A stretch of 64,000 nucleotides of DNA from Syngnathus acus (taxonomy: Eukaryota > Chordata > Actinopteri > Syngnathiformes > Syngnathidae), in the NCBI RefSeq assembly GCF_901709675.1, contig NC_051097.1, forward strand, positions 875,039 through 939,038. The letters run 5' to 3'. Below are positions 12,301 through 24,500 of this stretch, one piece after another; the first letter of the stretch is position 1; each line of letters begins with the position of its first letter. The translations under genes and the position numbers were made by a program. The notes below the pieces were generated by a model. That model was not told the origin of the DNA and searched no databases. It saw only the letters and a list, made by a program, of their open reading frames with translations.

Positions 12301-15300
12301 GTGAAAAAATTCACATGTAAGTCGATCCTCAGTATAAGTCGCCCCCCCACCCAAACTATGAAAAAAAACCACGACTTATAGTCCGGAAAATACGGTATTA
12401 TGAATTTGTGAATTTTTTTGTGGGGGGGGGGAATCTGCGATGTACTGAAGCCGCGATAATCGAACCGCGATGTTGCGAGGGATTACTGTACACCTAATTG
12501 TATCTTTTTAAAAAGCACCTCAGTCTATCGCATTTCAAATCTACTTCATTCAAGTATTACCCAGAGCTGGACATTTTGTCATACTGACAACAGGCCTGTC
12601 AGTCTGACGCTGATGGAAAGCTAATTTTGCCCAAGATAGTCTATTGATGGCGAAGTTTAAAAAAGTAATGAATTAAACACTGAGAGAAGTGGATTTTGTC
12701 CCTAAGTATAATCACACAACACGTCCCACCTGTCTCGTATGTGTTTTTTATACAGTGCCTTGCGAAAGTATTCGGCCCCCTTGAACCTTTCAACATTTCG
12801 CCACATTTCACGCTTCAAACATAAAGATATAAAATTTTCATTTTTTGTCAAGAATCAACAAGTGGGACACAATCGTGAAGTGGAACGAAATTTATTGGAT
12901 AATTTAAAGTTTTTTAACAAATAAAAAACTGGAAAGTGGGGCGTGCAATATTATTCGGCCCCTTTACTTTCAGTGCAGCAGACTCACTCCAGAAGTTCAG
13001 TGAGGATCTTTGAATGATCCAATGTTGTCCTAAATGACTGATGATGATAAATAGAATGCACCTGTGTGTAATCAAGTCTCCGTAATCCGTATAAATGCAC
13101 CTGCTCTTTGATAGTCTCAGGGTTCTGTTTAAAGCGCAGAGAGAACCATGAAGACAAAGGAACACACCAGGCAGGTCCGAGATACTGTTGTGGAGAAGTT
13201 TAAAGCCGGATTTGGATACAAAAAGATTTCCCAAGCTTTAAACATCTCAAGGAGCACTGTGCAAAGCAATTATATTGAAATGGAAGGAGTATCAGACCAC
13301 TGCAAATCTACCAAGACCCGGCCGTCCCTCCAAACTTTCATCTCAAACAAGGAAAAGACTGATCAGAGATGCAGCCAAGAGGCCCATGATCACTCTGGAT
13401 GAACTGCAGATAACTACAGCTGAGGTGGGAGAGTCTGTCCATAGGACAACAATCAGTCGTGCACTGCACAAATCTGGCCTTTATGGAAGAGTGGCAAGAA
13501 GAAAGCCATTTCTCAAAGATATCCATAAAAAGTCTCATTTAAAGTTTGCCACAAGCCCCCTGGGAGACACACCAAACATGTGGAAGAAGGTGCTCATGTC
13601 AGATGAAACCAAAATCGAACTTTTTGGCGACAATGCAAAACGATATGTTTGGCGTAAAAGCAACACAGCTCATCACCCTGAACACACCATCCCCACTGTC
13701 AAACATGGTGGTGGCAGCATCATGGTTTGGGCCTGCTTTTCTTCAGCAGAGACAGGGAAGATGGCTAAAATTGATGGGAAGATGGATGGAGCCAAATACA
13801 GGACCATTCTGGAAGAAAACCTGTTGGAGTCTGCAAAAGACCTGAGACTGGGACGGAGATTTATCTTCCAACAGGACAATGATCCAAAACATAAAGCCAA
13901 ATCTACAATGGAATGGTTCACAAATAGACGTATCCAGGTGTTAGAATGGCCAAGTCAAAGTCCAGACCTGAATCCAATCGAGAATCTGTGGAAAGAGCTG
14001 AAGACTGCTGTTCACAAACGCTCTCCATCCAACCTCACTGAGCTCGAGCTGTTTTGCAAGGAAGAATGGGCAAGAATTCCAGTCTCTCGATGTGCAAAAC
14101 TGATAGAGACATACCCCAAGCGACTTGCAGCTGTAATTGCAGCAAAAGGTGGCGCTACAAAGTATTAGCGCAAGGGGGCCGAATAATATTGCACGCCCCA
14201 CTTTTCAGTTTTTTATTTGTTAAAAAAGTTTAAATTATCCAATAAATTTTGTTCCACTTCACGATTGTGTCCCACTTGTTGATTCTTGACAAAAAATTAA
14301 ACTTTTATATCTTTATGTTTGAAGCCTGAAATGTCGCGAAATGTTGAAAGGTTCAAGGGGGCCGAATACTTTCGCAAGGCACTGTATATCAGGTTTGCTT
14401 GAGTAGACTGTATAAATTATATGTACAGTAAGTGGCGGCATGCACCAAAGAGAGAATCCCCAGTTAGGCCAGATAAGAACTACCCTAACTGATTATTCAA
14501 CTAAGAGACATTATCTTTGAGACATTTTGAGACGTTCTTGTGAGTTAAATTTTAGATTTCTTTTGTTATTTTGGGAAAGCGTAGGGTTAGGAGGTTGTGC
14601 AACATATATGGAGCCCCACACTCCATTTCAGAAGGTGGCATTAATTTCACCACAACTTGTCAACTGCTAACAGACACAAAATGAGAACAAACACTAAGAT
14701 ACCAAAACATTGATTGAGGCAGCTGGTGGGAAATTTAACACTTAAACTCGCTCGTCTCGCTCTAACAGATAAACAGAAAGAAATACTTACTGCATTGCTT
14801 AGCAAGTGAATTTTCAAAACAATATTAATAGAATCCACTAATAACAGACTGCACTCATTAACAAGAGAAGTTAAAGAAATTAAAAGTAGTCCCGTATTTT
14901 CCGCGCCATAAGGCGCCTCGGGTTAAGAGGCGCAGACTCAATTCCGGGGGCTTTTCGGTACTTAATGCACACATAGGACACGTTGCATTATAGGGCACAT
15001 GCATGCCATGACTTACGGTAAAAAAAAAAAAAAGTCACTGGAGCAAGGCAGTCAGTTCCGTTGTACTTTATTCTACTATTTAATCATGTAATGTACTCAC
15101 ATTGTTAATCGATATTAATACGCAAATCCATCCAGATTAAACAGTTTGGCAAGTTCACAATTAAACATGCCAAGTTCCCTCTCGTCGTCACGGTGGTCTT
15201 CTGCACTGATCCTGGCTTTCCAGAGTGCTCTAATTGTGCCTCGTAAGCATGTCTCTTTGTCTATGCCATTTTAGAGGGTCCTAATGCTTTGCATAAACTA

Positions 15301-18300
15301 TAGTATTTATTTATCAATGGCGGCGGAGGTACGTACTCTACGTGTTACATACTGGTTCTCTGATTGGTTTACCGCCCCGATCTACGTAAAATGTCCTCTG
15401 GTGCATCGGGTCGACATATTACATCTGTATATTACGTCTCTGTGTGGTGGAAGCCACACAAAACAACTTTACAGATTTGCATGAACTATAGTATTTATTT
15501 ATCAATGGTGGCGGAGGTACATACTCTACGTGTTACGTACAGTCCTCTGATTGTTTTTTTGCCCCAATCTACGTAAAACGTAATGTCCTCTGATTGGTTC
15601 ATCCGGTCTACATATTACGCCTGTATATTACGGAAGCCACACAAAACAACTACAGATTTTGAAATTCGGTCCCCACACAAGGCACACCTTGATATAAGGC
15701 GCACCTTTGTTTTTTGAGAAAATTGAAGGATTTTAAGTGCGCCTTATGGTGCGGAAAATACGGAATTCAGTTTACCCAGGAAGAAAAAGGCTTCTATGCA
15801 GTCAGACATCATGAAAACTTGTGACTCACTATGACTCACAAAATTTTACTATGACAGATAAATTGGAATATTTGGAAGGTGAATCAAGAAAGAACAATCT
15901 GGTCATAGATGTTATGACACAATCCCCAGAGGGAAAATGGGCTCAATCAGAGGAAAATGTGAAAAACAATCCACGCAGAAATACTACACCTGCAGGTGGA
16001 GATAGAGTTGGAGAAAGCAGGGCTGTGGACTCGGTTCGGACTCGGGGACTCGGACTCGGTCGGACTCGGTCATTTTTTGCCGGACTCGGACTCGGAATCG
16101 GACTCGGTGCTGATTTTGACCGAGTCCACCGAGTCCGACAATAAAAAAAAGAGGCAAGACGCAGCCAGAGAGTGTCAGGTTACAGTCAGCGCGGTAGGAG
16201 TTGGAAGAAGCAGTAAAAACTCCACCAAACTCGTCGTAATGACCCGTGATATATGTTATATCCTTACTATTTTCCAGGTTCTTAGATAGCAAGAATAGGT
16301 CGGACAACGACGTGAATGATAAATGCTTTATTCCTTACTCACAGTGCGTTCACAGGGCGTACCAGAACAACACAGAATGCCCATCCCACTTCCGGGGTTT
16401 TTCTACTACGGAATTTGAGTTAGCCCAAAATACACAACATCTCTTCCCCTCTTACAATGAACGTGCTATATGCATGAACAACATAGTCTTATGCACCTAT
16501 AACTTGACATCTTCAAGATCTATCAATAACTACCATTAAACAATTATCATATATGGTCCAGACAATTATGACAATAATATTCCCATGAAACCTTAACTTT
16601 GGGTGAGGGTGGACTACCTCGAATTATACCGAATTATAGCGAAAAACCGATGTCGTACGACGTCGTACGGCGTCAACACTATGTTGTTTTCAATAAAAAC
16701 ATGAAGAACTCGCGTTTGCGTCAGTCAATTTAAATTTTTATAAAGGATTATTCTCATTTGATGTCTTTAAATTCATCCGCGTTCTGCCATTGAAGCGGGG
16801 TGCATTCAAAGACCAGTCGTACAGACGGAAACGTTTTGTGATCAAATCTTTCATAACGAGAATGATTTGAGTGAATTGATTTGAATGAAATTGAGAAGAA
16901 ATTTCAGTTCTGAAGGCTCCTTTTGTCCCAAGCAAAGTGACAGATGGTGGGGAGGGGGGATAAAAATTGTCAAATCAATTCACTCAAATCATTCTCATTA
17001 TGAAAGATTTGATCACAAAACGTGTGTGGCTTTTTCTTAAATGAACACGTTTGACATTGCTATCGTGTCAGCTTTTAATTATATTATATTTATATAAGTA
17101 TAAAGTCTCCTTTGTAATATATACTCCTTGTAGCCTGTACCCAAAAAGAGGAGTTTCTTTGCATCGAGGTTTATGCAAAGAGCTCACGTAATTATATTGT
17201 TGCGTTTTGGTGAAGTGAATGAGTGTTCCGTCTGTACGACTGGTCTTTGAATGCACCCCGCTTCAATGGCAGAACGCGGATGAATTTAAAGACATCAAAT
17301 GAGAATAATCCTTTATAAAAATTAAAATTGACTGACGCAAACGTGAGTTCTTCATGTTTTTATTGAAAACAACATAGTGCTGACGCCGTACGACATGGGT
17401 TTTTCGCTTTCCAAATAAGGGGTCGTCACTAATTATTTGTGTTTAGATAAATGTCTGAGCTATAATGGTGTAATTAATGATTAAAACTTGAAAGTATCTG
17501 TTTATTGTATTCGTTTATATGTTTAATAAAGACAAAGCCATCACAAAACTGTTGTAATTATTTAGATTTTGATCTAAATTAGCCTTGAATAAAGACTAAG
17601 CAGTCACATGAATTAACAGAAAAAATGGACAGCCGGACTCGGACTCGGACTCAGACACGGACTCGGACTCATGGTCAAGAGGCCGGACTCGGACTCGGAC
17701 TCGGTGCAAAAATCCGCCCGAGTCCACAGCCCTAGGAGAAAGCCTATCATACAAAATAAACCTGGAGTGGGAGAAAGAATGAGACATATTGTGGTCAAAT
17801 TTGCCAGATATAAAGACATCTGCTGTACTCCAGTGTGCTAAGAACTTAAAAGGCACAAAGATATGTATCAAGGAAGACTATACTAATGCCGTAAGGCTAG
17901 AAAGAATTGATTGCGAAGATAAAAGCACCACTCTACATCTTGAAAGTATTGCAACAACTTCTTCTTTTTCTTTCGGCCTTTCCCCTCAGGGGTCGCCACA
18001 GCGAACCATCTGTTTCCATTTCGGTATGGAATCAACAGACTGGGTTCGCAGCATGAGAAATTTTTGCAGATTTTTGGGCCGGATGCCCTTTCTGACGCAA
18101 CCCTCTGCATTTACCTGGGCTTGGAACCGGCACAGGAGGCTGCATTATTTACTGATATAAAACTATTTACAGAGGTGTGTGACAAACATGCTCCAATCAA
18201 AAAGTTGTTGGTTTGATCTGTTAGAGCTTCTCGATCGAAATAAAACAGTTGGATTCTCAAAATTGACAGTGACTGTGAAATAAACCATTTGCTAACTATT

Positions 18301-18552
18301 TTTAATAATTATTTCATCAATAAAGTAAGACTGCATAGTAACCTTTTTGATTCCATCATTAAAAATAAAATTATGGCAGATAAGGATTACAGCTTTTAAT
18401 AGAAAAAATAGTAATATGAATGATCTTGAAAAACTAATTGTGTGTCCTTTATTAGTGTGAAGGTGAAGACCTTCACACTATTGTTATTCCTGTCCTTTAT
18501 TATTATTATTAGTGTGAGGGTGAAGACCTTCACACTATTGTTATTCCTGTCC

Positions 18553-18583
<31 letters not shown>

Positions 18584-21500
18584 GTGTGACATTTTAACCC
18601 CAAAGGTGAACCTCCTGAAGCCGTATATTTTGTTTCGTTCCAAATTTCGAAAATTTTTGGCGCAATTGCTTTTTTTTTTTAATTCCCATTCATTCTCTAT
18701 GGGGATTCAACATTTGCTCTAACTTCTACATTTTTTAACCGATTCAACTCGTTCCAACTTTCAACTGTTCATCTTTTGCCTACCTATTCCACAACTTCCC
18801 ACTTACCAAAAATTCCAAACTTTCAAATTTGAAATTCAACCAAATTCTCAAATTCCATTTTTCACCTCTAATTTCTACATTTTTTAACCGATTCAACTCG
18901 TTTCAACATCATTCTGCAGCATTCCCCAAGTATTTATTCAACTTCTTCACCTTCACACGCAATTTCGTCAGGAATTGCAAATTCTAGTTATTATTTTTCT
19001 ACTTCTGCCCACTTTTTTGGCCCTTAACTACTTCCACATACTTCAACTGATTCACTCCGTTCCACTTTTCACTTATTCCAAATATTCATGACACCGTTGC
19101 TTACATTTTTTTCATTCAAAAAAGTTTCCTTTTTCACAAAATTCACAAATTTCCGGCAAATTTTTACCCATTCATTCTTAATGGCAGATTCAACATTTCA
19201 CATTTACGTTTTTCCAGTCTGAAATTCACATAATTCAACACATTCAAATGACATTGGGGACATTCCCAAATTTGCCAAATTCAAAATTTCACTTTTTCAC
19301 GTTTAAAATTTGCACAAAATTTCACAAAATTTCGTTTTTCACTTCTAATTTCTACATACTTTCATCCGATTCAACTCGTTCCAACTTTCAACTGTTCATC
19401 ATTTGCCTACCTATTCCACACCTTCCCACTTACCAAGAATTCCACATTTTCACGTTCAAAACTTCCGCAAAATTTCACAAAATTTCCTATTTCACTTACT
19501 GTTTCTACATTTTTCAACCGATTCAACCCATTCCAAAGCATTTACATCCTTCCAGTTTGAAATTAACATCTTTCAGCACATTCAAATCACATTTGGGACA
19601 TTCCCAATATTGCCAAATTAAAATATTTCACGTTTTCACGTTTAAAATTTGCAAAAAATTTTGCAAAATTTTACAAAATTTCATTTTTCACTTCTAATTT
19701 CTAAATCTTTCAACGGATTCAACTCGTTCCAACTTTCAACTGTTCATCTTTTGCCTACCTATTCCACACCTTCCCACTTACCAAAAATTAAAAATTTTCA
19801 ATTTTGCAATTCACACCAAATTTTCCCAAATTTAGTTTTTCCCTTCTAATTTCTACATTTTTCAACCGATTCAACCCATTCTAATTTTATTCACTGTGTT
19901 CACCTTATACTGACCATATTCACCCCCCTTCACCCCCACTTCCACTTTGCTTACACAATTCAACCCTTGACCCTCACTTCCAGTGTGGCGTCCATCTTGG
20001 ATTGACCCTGAAGTGCCCCAGAATGAACTGGAGTGCCCCAAATCAAACCGGAAGTGACCCTATTGAGTTGCGCTCATGTCATCTGTGTGTCTTTTATATA
20101 CCTGCTCTGTGGTATGAATACTGCTGGGGCCTGAATTTCCCCACCCCCGGGGATCAATAAAGTTTCAATCAATCAATCAATAAAGTGTCAATCAATTGGT
20201 GTCCTTGACCTCTTTTCCCCGTTTATCCCCGGCTTTTCTGGTGGGATCCTTTAGGTTCAGGGTGCTGTTTGCTCAGTTTTTACAAAATGATTTATGTAGC
20301 CCTACAATTCTTAAAATTGTATTCTGATTAACACTGTGTGTAGAGTATTAATTAAACATTCAAATTGAGCCTTTTTTTTCTCTCTCAGGAGGCAGCCATT
20401 TTACCATTTGTTGACAGAAAATGATATTACTTTTGCCCAGGTCTCAGCTTACCAAAGCCACATGATCAAACTCAGAAAACACTTTTTTTTTCACTTCCCC
20501 TTAAATCAAATCGTATTATTTCTTTTGAATCCTAATGTTCATCCCCCAGACATTTGTGATGCTCTTTTTTGCCACAGACACAAATAACTTGCAAATAAGA
20601 CTTTGTAAATGCGTTTTCTTTCTTCTCATGCGTCCTTACAGAAAGGGAGTGGAGCGATCTTGAACACAGTGAAGACCAAAGCAAACCCAGCTATGAAAAC
20701 TGTTTACAAATTTGTGAGTACATGCCCCAACAAAATCAACCTCTTTTCAACCTATGGAGTTATTTGTTTCTGGTTTGCTTCTATTGATAGGCTAAAGACC
20801 ATGCCAAAATGGGCATCAAGGAAATGAAGAGCCGGCTAAAGCATAAGGTAAGTAGCTGAACAAAACAGGCATATGTGTATATACAGTGATCCCTCGCTAC
20901 TTTGCGGTTCGTTTTTGAGTCACCATTGAAGAGATTTATACAGTAATCACAGAAATTGCTTCATAACACATCATGTGTACAGAACATTAAAAGTTGTGAT
21001 TTATAATGGGAGCCAATGAGCCAAAAACTGGACATTCTAATAAAAGCCTCATAAAAGTTTGTCTCACCCATATGAATTTTTTTAGAAACTCCAGCATGGT
21101 GCTATTTAGAACCTCTGCATTTTTTAATAATCTCTTGAAATATCAGCACCCTAGTGTTTTTTTTCAATGCTCCAACTTTGATGCAACACATAAAAACATC
21201 AGAAATGTCCAGAAACGGGACAAATTCACCCCGAGAGAGGTGCACAACTGGTTGACGGGAGTTTTGCAGTGCCATGTTACTGAGGAGGGTAAAATTGAAG
21301 TTCAGTTGTATAAAATATATATAATAAGCCAAAACTTGGTAACACTTCAGACAAAAGTTGTACTACTTGCTTGCTTGTCAATACAAGCACCCACATGCGT
21401 ACACATAAAATAACAGCCCAACTTTCAAAATAAAAGCACCACTTATGTTTGACTTTGACTTGATTCTCACTGTGAGGGCTGGTCAGAGACTGGGGGTGTG

Positions 21501-24500
21501 AGCTGTATGTGGCTCCCAGGCCACACTTCGCCCAAGCCTGCTCTAACAGCTGGACTTGATTATGTTTTTTTTTTAAATGATGATTTAATTGGAATTAATT
21601 TACATTGCTAGTGTAGGCAGAAAGTTTTTATCATTCACAAACAGTATAAAAAGCCCAACATTCTAACATACGTGTATGTATTGTTTTTAATAGGTTTTTG
21701 AAAAATGTTTTTAAAACAAAATTTTGGGAGTTTCCAAATTCTGCAGGGTTTTTCCCAGTGTGTACACTTAATCTGAACAACACAGAACATCACAGTTTTA
21801 CATGAACGATTATTGTTTTCACATTGCAGGAAAATATAGATAATGGATCAGGAATCATTGCTAGGGACAATGACTTCTTTGCAATCAAACTCAAGAATGA
21901 AGGGCCAACGCAGACCTTAGATGAACACAGAATGAACTGGCAGTTTGGACTGGTAAGTATTTTCACATGAACACTACGATGATCTTTTTGGCGCACAACA
22001 CCACCATGTAAGGAGACTACTGTATTAATATTCCTACTTTTTTCTTTGCGTGTAGTTTGACGAGGTATAAAAGCTGCAGTTTTTGTTTTTACATGTTTTA
22101 CAGACGCAGTCACCCATGCTGTTGAAGAAAAACAAAAGTCATGAAAGTCTGGAAAGTTCTCATTACCTGTAAGCCTTTTTAAATGTACTAATAATACAGT
22201 GTCCATTTTGTAGTTAATGAGAAACATATTTTCTTGGTGGCCTTGTGAACAAATCATTTGATTATCGCCATAAAGTAGAAACGTCAAAAATGAATCCTTT
22301 ATTTTCAGACATTTGTTAATTCTGCATAAATGCATGAAGGAAAGTTTTAGGGCCTGATAGATTTTAGAAACTAGAACAGAATAGAACAGAACCTTATTGC
22401 CACTGTCACAGGAATAATAAAATATCAGTTCACAGCAAAGTATAAAAAGCCTAACACTAAGCCAGTAAAACAAATCATTTTGGAAAAAGAAATCCTCCTG
22501 ACGAATGAACTAATCAGTAAAATCGACGCACACTGCTGAACTCCATGAAAGCATCATTCTCATTTCCTGCACAGTCGAGTCAAGAGGGGGGATTTCCCCT
22601 CACAATTGGGAAAGCCAGTTTTAATGTCTCTCCTCTACTTAGTGGTGTGTTAGCACCTTCTTGCCATTAGTGCCATACTTTATTTTTTTATGGCATACCA
22701 AGCACATACAAACATCTGTCAGCTTCACCTTTTTGTACCACAAACTTTCCATTGTTCCCCGTAAGCCTTGCCCATCTCCATTTATTTTTGGCAGCTTTGT
22801 TGACAGAAGTCGTGTCGGTTCATAATTATGTGCATTCGTTTCGGAAAGCTAAGTTTTCTTTTATCGTCCTTAGCTAGCTGTACTGCACTGCTTTTTTTGT
22901 GGGTAAACAATTAAAACAATACTGTCCAGTCACAAGGAGATACAGTGGTACCGCTACTTACGAACTTAATTGGTTCCGCGATCGGGTTTGTAAGTAGAAA
23001 CGTTTGTAAGTAGAAGCAACGTTTCCCATAGGAATCAATGTAAAAGCAAATAATGCGTGCCAGACTACACAAAAAGTTGCACTTTAAGCCCTATTACTCT
23101 GTGTAAAACACAAAAAAACAAAACAATGGTTTTATTTTTGCTTTTTCAAACCTTTATAACAAAAACTAAATGTCACTTTATTCTTGACCTTCTGACTTTG
23201 CTTGAGGAAGGGGAACCTGTTTTAATTTTCTACACTTGCGAAAAATACCCCCGATAAGACCGAAAAAGTTAGGCTAATAAATTATTGCATGCTTCCATGT
23301 AGTACCTGCAATGTGCTCTCTCATGTACTTGTCATTACTGTTTGGTGCGATTTATGACTTTTCCGACTGTGAGTGGTCATTGAATGCACCACACGCAGAA
23401 TGCGAGTGAGAACTTAAAACAAGAAAATAAAAGAAAAGGAACCTAGCTTCTAAAGATGGAAATTGACAAACACAAAAATGTGTGATTCATGTTTTTATTG
23501 AAAACAAGCTGGTACTGTCTGCCGCACAGCAACGGCTTCCGCCTTTCACTCAATACACGCGCGCTCCTGCAGCAGGGGATTTTCACGGGGGTACCTACTT
23601 TAGCACAACACTGGCCATACTCCCTCACAAGCTCGATGGTACGCATGCATTCGCCGTGCTTCTTTATGATTTCGATTCTCTGACTACACTACCATATTTT
23701 CCGGAATATAAGCTTCTACATTTTGCACAAGCTTTGAAGTCTGCGACTCGTAGTCCGGTGCGGCGTATCCATGGATTTTTTGTGATGTCTAAGACACTTA
23801 TACACTCGTTAGTAAAAACGTTGCGGACCGCTGTTGTGCGTCACTGATTTGCTGGGCGGAGGGATATTTGACCAGACATACGGTCACTGGGGAGAAGTGG
23901 TGTCTTGATCGCATATTCGTCTGCCAGGCAAAGAGTGCCACACAATTGACACAAACAAGAGACAGAACAAGATCAAGACGAACCTTCTGGATAAAGTAAG
24001 CTTTTATACAGAAACCCTCATTATGGGGGAAAAACGAAATGCATATGATGCGGGTTTTTAAGTTATAGGCAGTTGATTTTTCTCTTAACAAAGGAAATAA
24101 AGCTGCTGTATCTACTGTAGAGGTTTCCTCCGGCCACTAGAGGGCACTGGGCTATTGTTGATGACATCTTGTTGCGTCACCCTTTTCAGTATTTTGTTTC
24201 TGGGTCATGTCTTCTCCAGAGCTTTAGCTCATATCGCATTGCCAACTTTACCCCTGTAAGTGGTCCCATTTTATTTATTATTAGTTATGTTCCCTGCACA
24301 TTAAGTTATTATGATCATCGCGGAGATTTATGCATGTTTGTAGGTTTGCAGAGCTCTTTCATCTCTGTCAATAAACGTTATGTTGATGAAAGGTATGCGT
24401 CCCCAAAGAACCAGCTCTTTCCTGACAATCCTCTTTGTGTATATTCTCTTACAAATGATACCGTATTTTTCGGACTATAAGTCACGTTTTTTTTCTTCAT

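Larger units (their letters stand above)
9061..12488. mobile_element. CAGTAATCCCTCG element hosting a Tc1 and a CCGTATTTTTCGG element
   Basis: The left end CAGTAATCCCTCGTTTATCG (9061) and right end CGAGGGATTACTG (12488) are flanked by TA. Its own body is short (for example AATCCGCGAAGTGG at the left and ATCTGCGATGTACTG at the right). Most of the interval is made of two later insertions at 9227-10727 and 11369-12395. Confidence 0.75.
14892..15763 (-). mobile_element. CCGTATTTTCCGC element (family Z) inserted in the ORF1 remnant
   Basis: CCGTATTTTCCGCGCCATAA starts at 14892 and the inverse, GTGCGGAAAATACGG, ends at 15763. The - strand carries a transposase C-terminus remnant (15105-15265). The segment 15301-15676 is a tandem duplication. 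No clean TA remains at the left flank. Confidence 0.75.
14819..17890 (+). pseudogene. L1/Tx1-type LINE ORF1 remnant, interrupted twice
   Basis: Coding pieces lie at 14819-14889 ([18 protein letters not shown]), 15764-16017 ([31 protein letters not shown]) and 17743-17890 ([26 protein letters not shown]). They read in order as the coiled coil and the RNA-binding domain of an L1-type ORF1 protein (Transposase_22 type). They are separated by DNA transposons at 14892-15763 and 16018-17734 and contain frameshifts and a stop. No RT from this element is in the window. Confidence 0.75.

Noticed and set aside
19248-19849. Long open frames rich in F, H, T and S
   Set aside because: They lie in a G-poor repeat where stop codons containing G are rare; openness is compositional.
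22370-22450. AGAACAGAATAGAACAGAAC run as a LINE tail in antisense
   Set aside because: The fragment is too short to assign to a family.
21790-22473. 227-residue - strand open frame across dennd1a exons F and G
   Set aside because: It is antisense to two exons with correct splice sites and phase, has no recognisable domain and lacks protein-like composition.
23690-24000. TACCATATTTTCCGGAATATAAG as a left end of another TACCGT-type element paired with 30930-30970
   Set aside because: The proposed right partner lacks the terminal motif, so the pair could not be supported.
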